DNA from: Datura wrightii
Taxonomy: Eukaryota; Streptophyta; Magnoliopsida; Solanales; Solanaceae
NCBI GenBank assembly: GCA_035772735.1
Contig: JASDFA010000010.1
Location: 32,055,501-32,119,500 of the forward strand
Direction: 5' to 3'
DNA: 64,000 nt
The position numbers and the translations under genes are program-made. Below the pieces are notes generated by a model. It ran no database searches, was not told the origin of the DNA, and worked only from the letters and a program-made list of their open reading frames with translations. Below are positions 46,711 through 57,532 of this stretch, piece by piece (position 1 is the first letter of the stretch; the number at the start of each line of letters is the position of its first letter).

Positions 46711-47001
46711 GGGAGTAGTTAGGTGCTGGGCGGTGCTGTTATGTATGTATGCTCTAATCTATTGTCGTGCATGTGAAATTTTGTTGTTCCCTGTGATTTA
46801 TGAATTGTTAAGTTGTTGTTCTGTATTGTAAATTTATGTGAAATTGATATGTGTTGTTGAATGTTGCTAGCTGATTTTGTATATATTTTTGTTATCGAAA
46901 TGATCAATATTTTCGACATTTTTTTTACTTCTTGGGTTTCTCGGCGTTTGTTTTCGGTTCTTTTACCGAGAATGGTCCCATTGAACCAAAGTCATAGTAG
47001 T

Positions 47002-47052
47002 GACTGTTCCCTATGATGGATGGATGACGACCGTCTTAAGGGAAATGTAGTC
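47002..47052 (+). promoter_or_regulatory. Conserved 3'-UTR stem-loop of R2
   Basis: GACT and TTCCCT pair with AGGGAA and AGTC across an internal loop and enclose ATGATGGATGGATGACGAC. An inner GATG/CGTC pair leaves loop ACGAC. Confidence 0.65.
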
Positions 47053-48385
47053 GTTAAGAGTAGTTTTTTAAATAATTTTTCAGTTTTTTTCTTTGGTGGG
47101 TGGCATCCCAAAACCTGTAGTTACTGTATGATTGCGAAATTCTGGTTGCGTGTTGTACATGATATTTAAAATGCAAAGGTGATTCGTATGAAAGCATGCA
47201 ACTTTGTAAATATGTTGAGATACCTAGGCCATAGAGTCGATTCAGTGTGATTGAGGCTTAATGTTTGAATTCCTGTAATTAGCTGATTGAAGAGTCTGTG
47301 AATACATCTTGAGTTGAGCATGTGCAATAAGTGTGAAGTGAGATGTTGTTATTCCATGCTATTGTGACGTGTCTAGAACTTTCCTGGTGTGTGTGCAAAA
47401 CGAAATGAATGAGGTGTATTATAGGAAAGGATGTAGGAATTTCTTTGTTTTAACCGAGAGTTTATATTTTTCCTTGTCGTACCCACCTTGATTGTATACC
47501 CTAGTCAGCCCGTTGAGCCTTTAGCCTATTATTTTTTTCTTTTGTCAAAAAGTGTAAACCGAGCTTAATCCCTTCTTTTCATTAGCCGTAAAGTCTATAC
47601 AAAACTCTTAAGCGCTTAAGAAGAGAAAATCATTCTCCCGAAGTGTCAAAGAGTGAGAATGGTGGAAAGAAAAAGAAAAGCAGAGTGATAGAAGAAAAGA
47701 AAAGGTTGAAGGTACACTTGCTATAAATAAACTATAATGAAGGTGTATGAATAATCTTAGTTGTTGTGTCAAGTGTGCTTAATAAGAGGGGCCAAACTAA
47801 AGAAAAATATCAAGAATGGGATGATGAAAAAAAGAAACAATGTCCATGAGTTGATGGGATGTGTTGAAAAGGCGCTTAAGGATGCTAGTGGCTATTATTG
47901 GCTAACCCAATATTTACTAGTTCTGTAGCTTCCATTACAACTAGTTAAAGTCCTACGTGATCTTAAATCGCACTTATTTATATTAGTGGAGTAATACACT
48001 AAGGGCAAGCTTATGGGTCATGACATGATGCATCTGAATTCTTTTGGGAGAGAGAGCGAAATTGTGTTTACATGCCCCCGCTTAAAATTTTGTGAGTCAT
48101 ATGAGCAAAAAGGGGAAGATTCTCTTGTGTTGTGAGGGCACATGCTTGATGAGAGATTAATTTTCGTGTCGGATATCTTGATCAGCTAATTTGCATGTGT
48201 TTGCCAATATCGAGAGTCGATTCTTAAAGTCTAGGAGGTCTTGATGTATTGAAGTTCATTGCATTGATAGGATCATGCATGTTTTCTTGATGATTTGCTG
48301 TATTGAATAATCGGTATGACCGTAGCCTAAATTGTCGAAACAAAGTAGCGAGGTTGGGATGTAAATTGCATGAAGTGTAGGATTG

Positions 48386-48423
48386 TTGTTCGAGGACGAA
48401 CAAGGATTTAGGTGTGGGGTAAG
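48386..48423 (+). promoter_or_regulatory. R2 pre-PPT hairpin and polypurine tract
   Basis: TTGTTCGAGGACGAACAA (48386-48403) is a perfect 7-bp stem with loop AGGA, then GGATTTAGGTGTGGGGTAAG up to the LTR. A and B keep the hairpin at the same distance. Confidence 0.75.
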
Positions 48424-49846
48424 TGATCTTGGGCAAATTTATATGCCCAAGTGATACTCAAAAGTACCATTTTTGCCTTGTTTATCTATCAATGTGTATA
48501 CATTCTCATGTAATTGGTAATAAAATGTAAATTTATACTAACCAACATGATTAGCATTGTTTTTCAGGTAAAATGTAATTTCGGGAAGCTAAAATGCATG
48601 TTGAAGGATATCGGGGTTGGACTTGGATGCGAGCAAGGGACAAGACATTGGACAGCATAAAATAAAGGGGCTCCGTGATGGAGCCGTGTCACGTTGCCAT
48701 CGCTGAGGCCTTCTGCCTGGATGGGAATTTTCTGCCCAATTCCAGTGTGGGTTCGCGATGGTTCCGTGGCACAGTGGCTTGGCTCCGCGTTGCACGCCGT
48801 GCCACATTGGGCTTTATCTCCTGGACCCCCAGTTCCAGTGAAGGTCCGCGTCCGTAGCGTGTCACAGAGGCAGTGCTCCGCGATGCACTCTGTGACACGT
48901 TGCTTGTTATTCCGGGAAAAATTCCCACCAGTATAAATAGAACACTTAGGTTCATTTTTCAATATTCTGACTTGGTGGAGAAAGAATGTGGGTTACAGGC
49001 AGTTGAGGGGACGAAATTATCAGGGTTTTTCTCTCTTTCCTTCTCCTTGTATTCAATTGCTTGTATGTTTTACACTCATTTAATGATGTTTAATCCACAA
49101 ATGAGTGGCTAATTCATCTTCTTGCTGAGGTTATGAACAATTGTAATGAAATGTGATCATTGATTCTTTAGTTTTTCATCTTTTCTTCCATGGTTGTTCT
49201 ATTAATTCTTGTTCTTACTGAATTAATGTGTGGCCTATGTTAATGTATATCTAAAAAGTCCGGTTTCACTCGAGAGAGCAAGAAATTGGAAAATTGTGAA
49301 TTAATAGGATATGATCTTTACTTGATTTGGGAAAATTGGGAATTGATTTACTGTCAGGATAGAAATATACCTGAAAGTCGTATTAGTCAATTTAGGAACC
49401 GGGTTTGTATGGCTAGAACATGAATTGCATTTAATCACAGAAATGTAGGTGGATGGTTCATGATTCTTAAGTGAGGTTAAATACGAGAGTTTTAATCTCT
49501 TGGCAATTGTTCTTGGCTAGCAACCGGAGGAAAAGACTAACCAAATTATATCGATAATTAATTTCATTACATGTTCGTTTAACCTCAGCATGCTCTCATT
49601 CATAGTTCAGACTCAATTTAGATAGTTATTTTAGATTTAGCATAAAAATTATAAAACAAAATATCAAACTTTTGGTTACACTGTTGTCTGCATTTTTAGA
49701 ATCAAAATATAGTACACTTGAGCAGATTGCACTTCATCCCAGTCCCTGTGGGATCGATACTTGGCTTACTTGAGCCACTTTACTACTTGTTCGACCACGT
49801 GCACTTGCGTGTGAGTTATATACCTATATAACAAACAGACCGAACA
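48424..49846 (+). repeat. R2 3' LTR (1423 bp)
   Basis: Same length as the 5' LTR with about 34 substitutions by eye, many at CG sites. In one module both arms changed together (CACAGAG / CTCTGTG). Confidence 0.97.
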
Positions 49847-49851
49847 ATGAT

Positions 49852-51409
49852 AATGGATCTGATTGAGAGAAAGATTGGGATCACTATCTGAAGCATTTAT
49901 CTATCATTCTAAAATTCCAAACCTAAGCATGAGTAGAGTGTAAAATCGATTGAAACATAAGGGGGAAAATCTGAACAGGAATGGATTGACATCCCATAGT
50001 TACTGCTCCTAAACTTTTCACAATTAGGAGCTCAAGATTTGACTTAGTCCTTTACTTTATCATATCCCCCTTAGCTCAAAGTAATTATTCTAGTACTTTG
50101 AACCTCTTTCCTAGGCTTGGCATAATCATTAACTCTTGCAGGGTCGGAGTATTACTATACATATGAATGCCAAACTCTTCCTTGGAAACTTCACTTATAA
50201 GTACTAAAACTTATGCTATGGTTTCTTTCTTGGGTAACTCCTAACCTCTCTTTAGTCTTTAAAGCTATCACTGAGGGTTTCATAACCTTCCTGCCTTATC
50301 AACCTCATACATATGATCCCCTAATCAACTCAATACATGAGATAAGCTTATAGTATGATGCTTAAAATCATATACCTTATTTAAATTCTCTAGTTTTGGC
50401 TCTTTGGGACACCATATAGTACATACCTCTTATTCTTCACACTTCACAACTTTAAGACTAATAAACTAGGATCACATAGCACTTTAGGAGCTTAGAATAT
50501 AGTGCAACTACCTATTACCTTGGTGCACATCTTCCTTTTTGACATTCAAGGCTCCACTTTACCTACCGACTTAGCCTCCAATCACCTATACTTAATCTTT
50601 AACTAACATATTGACATGTCCTCATGATCTTATACTCTAGTTAAAATATGCTCCAAGTCATCTTTACCAACAACTCTCCCTCTAAATACTACCATGGAAT
50701 CTACATAAAACTTATAACTATTTAGTCAACTCCAAGAGACTTATCATCCCATTACATACCTTATAGATACATGACTATGGATACATACTTACCTCAATCA
50801 CCATCTGCAACTTTTTATTTTCACACTTCTAGCTTCATATATTTGTCTCTAGGTTCATGTTACTACTCATGGCTCACACAATCCAAATCACACTATCTCA
50901 TGGGTGACAGTATGACCGAAGCACTAAGAGACACACTTTCCTACTAAGGGTGTCATTTGCATCAAAGTTTCGGGGGGGGGGGAGGATTTTGTGAGAACTT
51001 ATTACTATAGGCATAACGCATGATTCATGAGAACAAGAGTGCATTCTTGAAATGCATTATATTTAACTATAATAACGAGCCCCTCTTACGCCCTTGTGTA
51101 GTCCATTAAATTACTGTAGGCTCTATCTAAGAGCACCTAACTTATAGGAATCTAAGCTTTGTTGCTTCTATCACCTAAAAGATAAGGCATAGTAGTCGGA
51201 ATTGGAATAATGCACAAATCAATAGAAATTCTTGATGGCACAGCTCTATTGCATGATAATGAACATGAAAGAAGGGAAATTTCCTAAAACATCTTGTAGC
51301 CTCTTCCTCATAAGTGTGGCGCACTTCACACCCATAAAAAAAGACTTTACTTGACATGGCTTTCAGATACCCTAGGATGCACCTAAAACTAATGCTCTGA
51401 TATCAAGTT
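49852..51409 (-). other. E internal sequence, right of R2
   Basis: Non-coding in all frames. It has an 11-G run at 50972-50982. The part 51230-51393 is close to the C leader (20340-20500), including the ATGAAAGAAGGGAA and CATAAGTGTGGCGC stretches. Confidence 0.75.
51394..51405 (-). promoter_or_regulatory. E primer binding site, initiator tRNA-Met
   Basis: Minus strand TGATATCAGAGC, one mismatch from TGGTATCAGAGC, four bases inside the LTR end. Confidence 0.85.
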
Positions 51410-54280
51410 TGTCACAACTCGAGCATGGACCCTAGATTGAGACACGGGACCTAGAAGCATCAATAGCTCCAAGCTAACCCATGGCGTAGGATAATACTAA
51501 CATAGCAACAACTAACAAAACATATCTTAGCGTAAGCTTAACTGAAATTTAATTAATAATAAGGAAAGGATAAAATTTGATAACAACACTGAGTCTTAAG
51601 CTAAAACTAACACCACACTGTCTAAAAGTCTCTATTACTCTGATAAATTACCGGTACAAGTCCCCAGCTAACTCTAAAATATGAGAAATTGAAATAAACT
51701 GAAATAAAGAAAACATAACTCTCGTCCTCAGAAGATAAGGACTCACCACTGTCGGCTAATAAAGTCTGGAACTTGTCTACTGCAGGGCTAAGTCTGGATA
51801 CCTAGATATATATATCATAAAATGACATATCACATAATGTATGCAGTCATTACTTAGAATGCACTGAGTACATGAGAAATATATCCAGAAACTAGAACAT
51901 ACTATGAATATGAGAAAAACTGTACATAAACATGGCTGAATGCATGAGCTAAGGTAAAGTACAATAGCCCTTTCTAAGATGCATGAATATCGACACAGGA
52001 TGCTAGTTTGAAAATATTTAATGAAATATAAGTAAATTAAGTTTTTAGGGTCATGTACATGTACTGAAGAATGAATATGAAATCATAAACTGAAAATTGT
52101 AACTTAAATAACCGTACTAAAACTAAAACTAAACTGTACTGTGGAGAGCCTATTAACCGACAAACTCTAATATGAGCCTCATGAAGTGCAATCTGTAACC
52201 TTGGTTGGGAGGGTGTTCATACCTTACCAATGGTAAGAACCATGACTGTGTGATATAACTTATAAGCTCAGGGAGATAATCTCAACTAACAACAACCCCT
52301 ACATGTATCCATTGAGGCAAGGGAGAAACTCTTAGTAGCGAGGATCCCATATTTCTCGAGCTAATAGAAATATGATCTACTATCAAAAATCCCTTATTCT
52401 ATGGGGGCACGTAGTTCTGAGACCTGGGTGTGCTGGAACCTCAGCTTACTAGGTGCTAAGTACTACTCCTAACTGAACATAAGAATACACATAAGATGAT
52501 AATCTGAAGCTGATGTCTTAAGACTAGTCGGAACCACTTTATCTAGAAAGAGTCTCGAGAGCCTAAATGACAATGACTTACTAATAGTGAGGGCTCATAA
52601 CTGATGTTCTAAGACTAGTTAGGGCTACTTTCTACTAGCAAGAGGCTTGAGAGTCTAAAGAACCATAAGCATGCTTATTATACTGAATTCCTGATAAAAT
52701 CATAGACTCAAATAATAGTTTATATCATATATATAGAGCCATGGTAAAGCCATATATATTTCTAAAGGGCCATATTCTCGAAAATAGTGCTAAATCTTGG
52801 ATGAGTCTTAGAAATCATGCTAACATCATATCATGGGCATATATCATGGATTGGAGAGGGAGGATTATGAACATATATAGCTATTGATCATAAGAGCATT
52901 GAAATTATTGACATTATATGCTATTTATCATGAAAACCTTGAAAACATGGAAGACATGAGAGAAGTCATACATATAATTGAAACCCTATGACATGCTTTT
53001 CTAGGGAGTTGAAAAGTTTAGGGTTCATGAAATAATTGGGACACAAGGGTGAAAGGAGATTCTTGTTGAAGTCCCATGTACCTTATCCTTGGCCTCACAA
53101 CTATCAGCACAAAGCCGAAATCCTCTTATAATGTCAATTTATAACAATTATATGGATAGGAACTATAATCAATAGCTTAACGATGAAATCCAAGTCATAG
53201 AGGCATTTTGTTGAACACACGGAGGGCATAGGAAATTCAAGCCTCTTATGAATGGTATGTCCTAATACCCACTTCTTTTTACAGCCCCTTAACAACAAGC
53301 ATAACCATTATAAGTCCAACCAAAACAACCACATCCATCCTAAACACCAAAATAGCCCCATAAACCCTAACCCTAGGTCATCACATGAACTCGTGGCTTC
53401 CTAGCATCATCCCTTGAGTTCTAACCTTAGAACATCCCTAAGGATTAGAAAACAATACTCATGTAAGGTTTTAGGAGAGTTACTTATCTTGGAGAAAGGA
53501 GGAGTGCTCAAGATTTTAAGTCTTGAAACTCAAAGATTGTTCTTGACCTTGCTAGAGATAGGAAGATGATTTTGATGTTAGAATCATGAAGAGAATTATG
53601 TATTTAAGTTGTGATATGTTAGAGAATTCTTACCTAGCCTTATGAGGGTTGAAGAGAGGTCTTGGAACTGGTAGGGTTGATTTGGAGGTGGAACAATGCC
53701 TAAAAAATCGTTTAAGGTGACTATTAAAAGCTCTTAAACCCCCATGTGATGCCCGAAGTGATGGGTTGCCATTCCCCTGATAGACCGTCAACTTGCCCAT
53801 CGCTTTGGGGTGGAAATTTGGGTGGTTGAGGGGTCGTCACTCTTTCCATTATACCTGACAATGCTCCACTAAATTTCTCATAACTTTTATTCCGAACCCC
53901 GATTTATGTAAGGTCAAGTGCGTTGAAAGAAGACTCAAAGAGATACAATTTGATGTGTTGAATCACCTAGAAGCTCTTCGTAAATTAGGAGTTATGGTTA
54001 TTTTATGTTGATCCTTGCAAGAACTTATATAAAAACTCAATTGATAAAAAGGTTCTTATCTCATCTTTGTGCTAGAGGGTCCTTTTGACCTTAATTCGCA
54101 TCCAATGCACTTTTTGCACTTAATAATTAATTTTAACACCTAGTTTTCATAAGAATTTATTCAGGTTTTGGTGTATCTACATATGTAGATGGCATCAAAC
54201 TTAGGTCAAAAGTTTGAGGCGTTAAAATATCTCAACTCACGAGTCTGTGATCTAGTCTTAGGGACTTTTAGTGTGTTACA
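51410..54280 (-). repeat. E 5' LTR (right copy, 2871 bp)
   Basis: Aligns along its length with the left LTR (36129-41245 minus F) with many substitutions. No coding sequence is seen. Confidence 0.93.
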
Positions 54281-54447
54281 AATCTCCAAATCATTCCCAA
54301 TTTGTATTTGTCTTTGATAGAGTAGTGAAATAAAATGTTTACCTTAATTGGTTTGCTTGATAAGTCTCTGAGGGATCGATAATCAGGACCTCACTGTCCT
54401 ATATTACTTGACGACCACGTGTGCTTTCATGTGCTTGGGAGACATCA
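54281..54447 (+). repeat. A second LTR, right part
   Basis: Begins with the AATCT target copy of E and matches the last 170 bp of 32948-34552, ending GGGAGACATCA. It is the right border of A against G. Confidence 0.88.
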
Positions 54448-57096
54448 ATGTGTATTGATTATCATCACTTGAACAAAGTCATAATCAAGAATAAGAATTC
54501 CCTCCTCAGGATCGATGATTTATTTGATCAACTTCAGGTTTCCAAGTGATTTTCAAAGATAGACCTCAGGTACGGCTATCACCAGTCAGGGTGAGGGAGA
54601 GTGACATTCTGAATATAGCCTTTAGGGCTTGGTATGATCAATATGAGTTTGTGGTTATGTCTTTTGGATTAACAAATACCCTTGCAGCTTTAACACTTTG
54701 ATGAAAAGGGTGTTCAAGAAGTATTTGGATATGTTTTTCATTATCTTCATAGATGACATCCTCTTATACTCTCGGAGTGAGGAGAATGCTTCCCATTTGA
54801 GGATTATGTTGAAGACTCTTAAGGACCTTCAGTTGTTTGCTATGTTTAGCAAGTGTGTTTTTTGGTTGTAGTCAGTTACATTTCTTAGTCATGTGGTGTC
54901 TAGGGAGTGTGCAGGTAGATTCTCAGAAGATTGAGGCAGTGAAGAACTGGCCTAAACCTATCATTCCTATTGACATTAGGAGCTTTTTGGGCTTAGAGGG
55001 ATACTACCAGAGTTTCGTAGAGGGATTTTTATCCTTTTTTGCACCTTTGACTAATATGACCCAGAAGAAAGCTAATTTCAATGGTCCGATGGTTCTGAGA
55101 GGACCTTTCAGGAGCTAAAGGGTCGACTTAATACCGCGCTGATCTTGACCTTACCAAAAGGCACAAATGGCTTTGTGGTATATCGTGATGCCTCTAGGAT
55201 TGGTCTTAGGTGTGTGTTGATACAACATAAGAAGTTCATTTCTTATTCTTCGAGACAGGACTTATAATAAGAATTACCCGACACATGACCTTGAGTTAGC
55301 AGCTGTGGTGTTTGCCTTGAAATTTTGGAGGCATTATTTGTATGGGGTGCATGTGTATGTGTTCACAGTCCAGAAGTGTCTTTAGTATGTGTTTACTCAG
55401 AAGGACCTGAATTTGTGACAAAGGAGATGGCTTGAGCTTCTCAAAGACTATGACATGAGTGTCCTTTACTATTTGGGAAAGGCCAATGTAGTGGCGGATG
55501 CTCGTTGTAGGTTTTCCATGGGTAGTGTGTCTCCATATTGAGGAAAGAAGGAAAGAGTTGGTGAAGAATGTCTATAGGCTCACACATTTGGGGTTTCGCC
55601 TTACTAATTTAGTAGATGGTGGTGCTATCGTGCAAAATGGTGCAAATTCTTCATTGGTGATAGAGGTTAAGGCAAGGCATGATGAGGATCCCATCTTGGT
55701 AAAGTTAAAGGAAGTACCAAAATTAGAAAGTGGAGGTTTTCTCCCAATGGGGAGATGGTGTACTCTGATATCAGGGCCGATTTTGTGTTCTAGATGTGGA
55801 TGACTTGAGAGAACAAATGTTGAGAGAGGCTCATATTTCTCAATATTCTATCCATCCAGGTGCTGCTAAGATGTACCATGATCTACAATAAGTCTATTAA
55901 TGGATTGGCATGAGGAGGGACATTGAAGAGTTTGCAGCTAAGTGTCTGAATTACCAATAGGTGAAGGTTGAGTATCAGAGACTGGGAGGTATGCGACAAG
56001 ATATTAGTATTCCTATTTGGAAGTAGGAATAGATCAACATGGACTTCATTATATGTTTACCTCATACACGCTGACATCATGATTCTATATGGATGATTGT
56101 GGACTGAATGACTAAGTCAACACATATCCTACCAGTCAAGACTACAGATTCAGCCGAGGATTATGCTCTACTTTACTTTTGGGAGTTAGTCCAATTATAT
56201 GGGGTCCCGTTGTCCATCATTTCTGATAGGGGTACTCAGTTGACCTTGTAATTTTGGAGGTCATTTCAGAAAGCCCTTGGTACTCAGGTCAATCTTAGCA
56301 CAATTTTTTACCCACAGTCAGATGGTCAGGACAAGTGGACCATTTAGACCTTAGAGGACATGTTGAGAGCTTGTACGATTGATGTCAAAGGCAGTTGGGT
56401 TGATCCCTTGCCTCTCATTAAGTTTGCCTACTACAATAGTTACCATTCCAACATTCAGATGGCTCGATTTGAGGTTCTTTATGGGCGGAGATATAGGTCA
56501 CCTATTAGATGGTTTAATGTAAGAGAGGCTATGTTGATAGGGCCAAATTCAATTCATGAGTCTATGGAGAAGGTTCCACTTATTAGAGTGAGGCTGAAAA
56601 TAGCTCAGAGCCATCAAAAATCTTATGCGGGTGTTAGGAGGAGAGAGCTTCAGTTTTCCATTAATGATTAGGTTTTTCCGAAGGTGTCACCCATGAAGAA
56701 CATTATGAGGTTTGTAAAGAAGGGGAAGTTTAGACCCCGATATGTTGGCCCTTAAAGGATTCTAAGGCAGGTTGGCAATGTGGCTTATGAGTTAGAGTTT
56801 CCCATAGAGCTAGCATCAGTGCATCAAGTTTTCCATATGTTCTTGTTGAAAAAGTGCATTGGTGATCCAGCTCTAGTTGTTACGATAGAGAGCATTTGTG
56901 TGGAGGATAGCATGACTTATGAGGGGATCAAATTGAGATTCTTGACTGTCAGGTCTGGAAGTTGAGGAATAATGAGGTTGCTTCAGTAGAGGTCCTTTGG
57001 AGGACTCATCTTGTAGAGGGAGATACTTGGGAAGTCGAAGTAGATATAATGGCCAAGTACCCTCACCTATTTCCTTCCAGCTCGGTTCCACCATGA
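54448..57096 (+). pseudogene. pol: G pol remnant with chromodomain
   Basis: RT begins at CIDYHHLNKV, followed by RIDDLFDQLQ, FSKIDLRYGYHQ and the active-site box FIDDILLYSRSE (about 54748) in changing frames. RNase H has ANVVADA (about 55480). A tether-like block is at 55550-55740. The integrase zinc region is damaged. SDRGTQLT (about 56223) keeps the second catalytic Asp, but GQDKWTI has Lys where the catalytic Glu is expected (GQxERTI). The open block 56360-56671 and the following 56780-56965 carry the integrase end. The chromodomain (VEVLWRTHLVEGDTWEVEVD, about 56985-57045) is well kept and ends at TGA 57094-57096. There are at least a dozen stops and several frameshifts. Closest in the window to C. 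Confidence 0.9.
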
Positions 57097-57320
57097 GGTA
57101 CTAGTTTCCTCCTTAGTAATCTATTTAGTTTCATGTAAGTTCCATGTCTCTCAGTTACTCTCATGTTTTAGCATGTATATATGATACATATATTCAATTT
57201 AGTATATGTATCTCAATTCGGAGTCAGTGTTTAGCTTTCAATTCTAGGATTGCAGGTCTTTCCCTATCTTTCCAGCTGTGTTAGTCTCCAATTAAGGATG
57301 AATATTCCCAATGGAGACAA
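57097..57320 (+). other. G 3' untranslated region
   Basis: Short non-coding stretch ending in a decayed polypurine tract (CCAATGGAGACAA) before TGTAACACCCC. Confidence 0.7.
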
Positions 57321-57532
57321 TGTAACACCCCAAAAGTTCTCAAAATTAGATCGTAGACATAATACAGGGAAAACAACAAAATTTGTTCCATATCAAAGAA
57401 GGAACCATCAAGTGATCCGTTAGGACACCTGACGGATCATCAAGTGAGCCATTCCTTTGAGTGATCCATTAAGTAAGAAAAGTTGGAGAAAATATGAGAT
57501 TTTGCCTGTTTTAATGACTGGAGTGTTGATCC
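57321..57532 (+). repeat. G 3' LTR, first 212 bp
   Basis: Starts TGTAACACCCC. It holds GTGATCCGTTAGG / CCTGACGGATCA-type inverted words. No partner LTR is in the window, so identity rests on position after pol and PPT. Confidence 0.7.

Larger units (their letters stand above)
41538..49846 (+). mobile_element. R2: complete pol-less Athila-like element with unknown ORF1
   Basis: 8309 bp with two 1423-bp LTRs (TGATCTTGGG...CCGAACA) and a perfect 5-bp target duplication ATGAT (41533-41537 and 49847-49851). Internal order: tRNA-Asp PBS, ORF1 (43116-44063), AGGCAA stem-loop, hairpin modules, putative intron, ORF3, stem-loop, pre-PPT hairpin, PPT. Gag, protease, RT and integrase are all absent, unlike R1, which keeps gag-protease. 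The LTRs show about 34 differences by eye and no length change, the lowest divergence in the window. Confidence 0.96.
36129..54280 (-). mobile_element. E: non-coding large LTR element (LARD-like), carrying F and R2
   Basis: LTRs 36129-41245 (including F) and 51410-54280 start TGTCACAAC and end near GTGTTACA. Flanking AATCT at 36124-36128 and 54281-54285 is a perfect target duplication, and the LTR of A reads across. Without R2 the internal region is only about 1.85 kb and has no recognisable coding sequence. An initiator tRNA-Met PBS lies next to the right LTR and a PPT (AAGGGGGAGATAA) next to the left, giving minus orientation. Part of its leader is shared with C, so a C-like chromovirus is a likely source of proteins. 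Confidence 0.9.
8245..54447 (+). mobile_element. A: Athila-like retrotransposon with pol, split by R1, B and E
   Basis: Three pieces join in order: 8245-10581 (RT to integrase), 30757-36128 (integrase end, 3' region, one LTR, a short spacer and most of a second LTR) and 54281-54447 (end of the second LTR). The cuts are explained by R1 on the left, B inside integrase and E inside the second LTR. Gag-protease and the 5' LTR must lie left of the window. The right end abuts the RT of element G. Coding parts are full of stops and frameshifts, so A is old and inactive. Confidence 0.88.
54448..57532 (+). mobile_element. G: chromovirus remnant, RT to 3' LTR
   Basis: The sequence starts inside RT because A inserted there; the rest of G is off the left edge. 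The order is RT, RNase H, integrase, chromodomain, 3' untranslated region, start of LTR. H interrupts the LTR at 57532/57533 after GATCC (57528-57532), whose partner copy is beyond the window. Confidence 0.88.

Noticed and set aside
50972..50982. Run of 11 G as a possible polypurine tract or border
   Set aside because: Plus-strand G-run in an element of minus orientation, not next to an LTR; probably a simple mononucleotide run.
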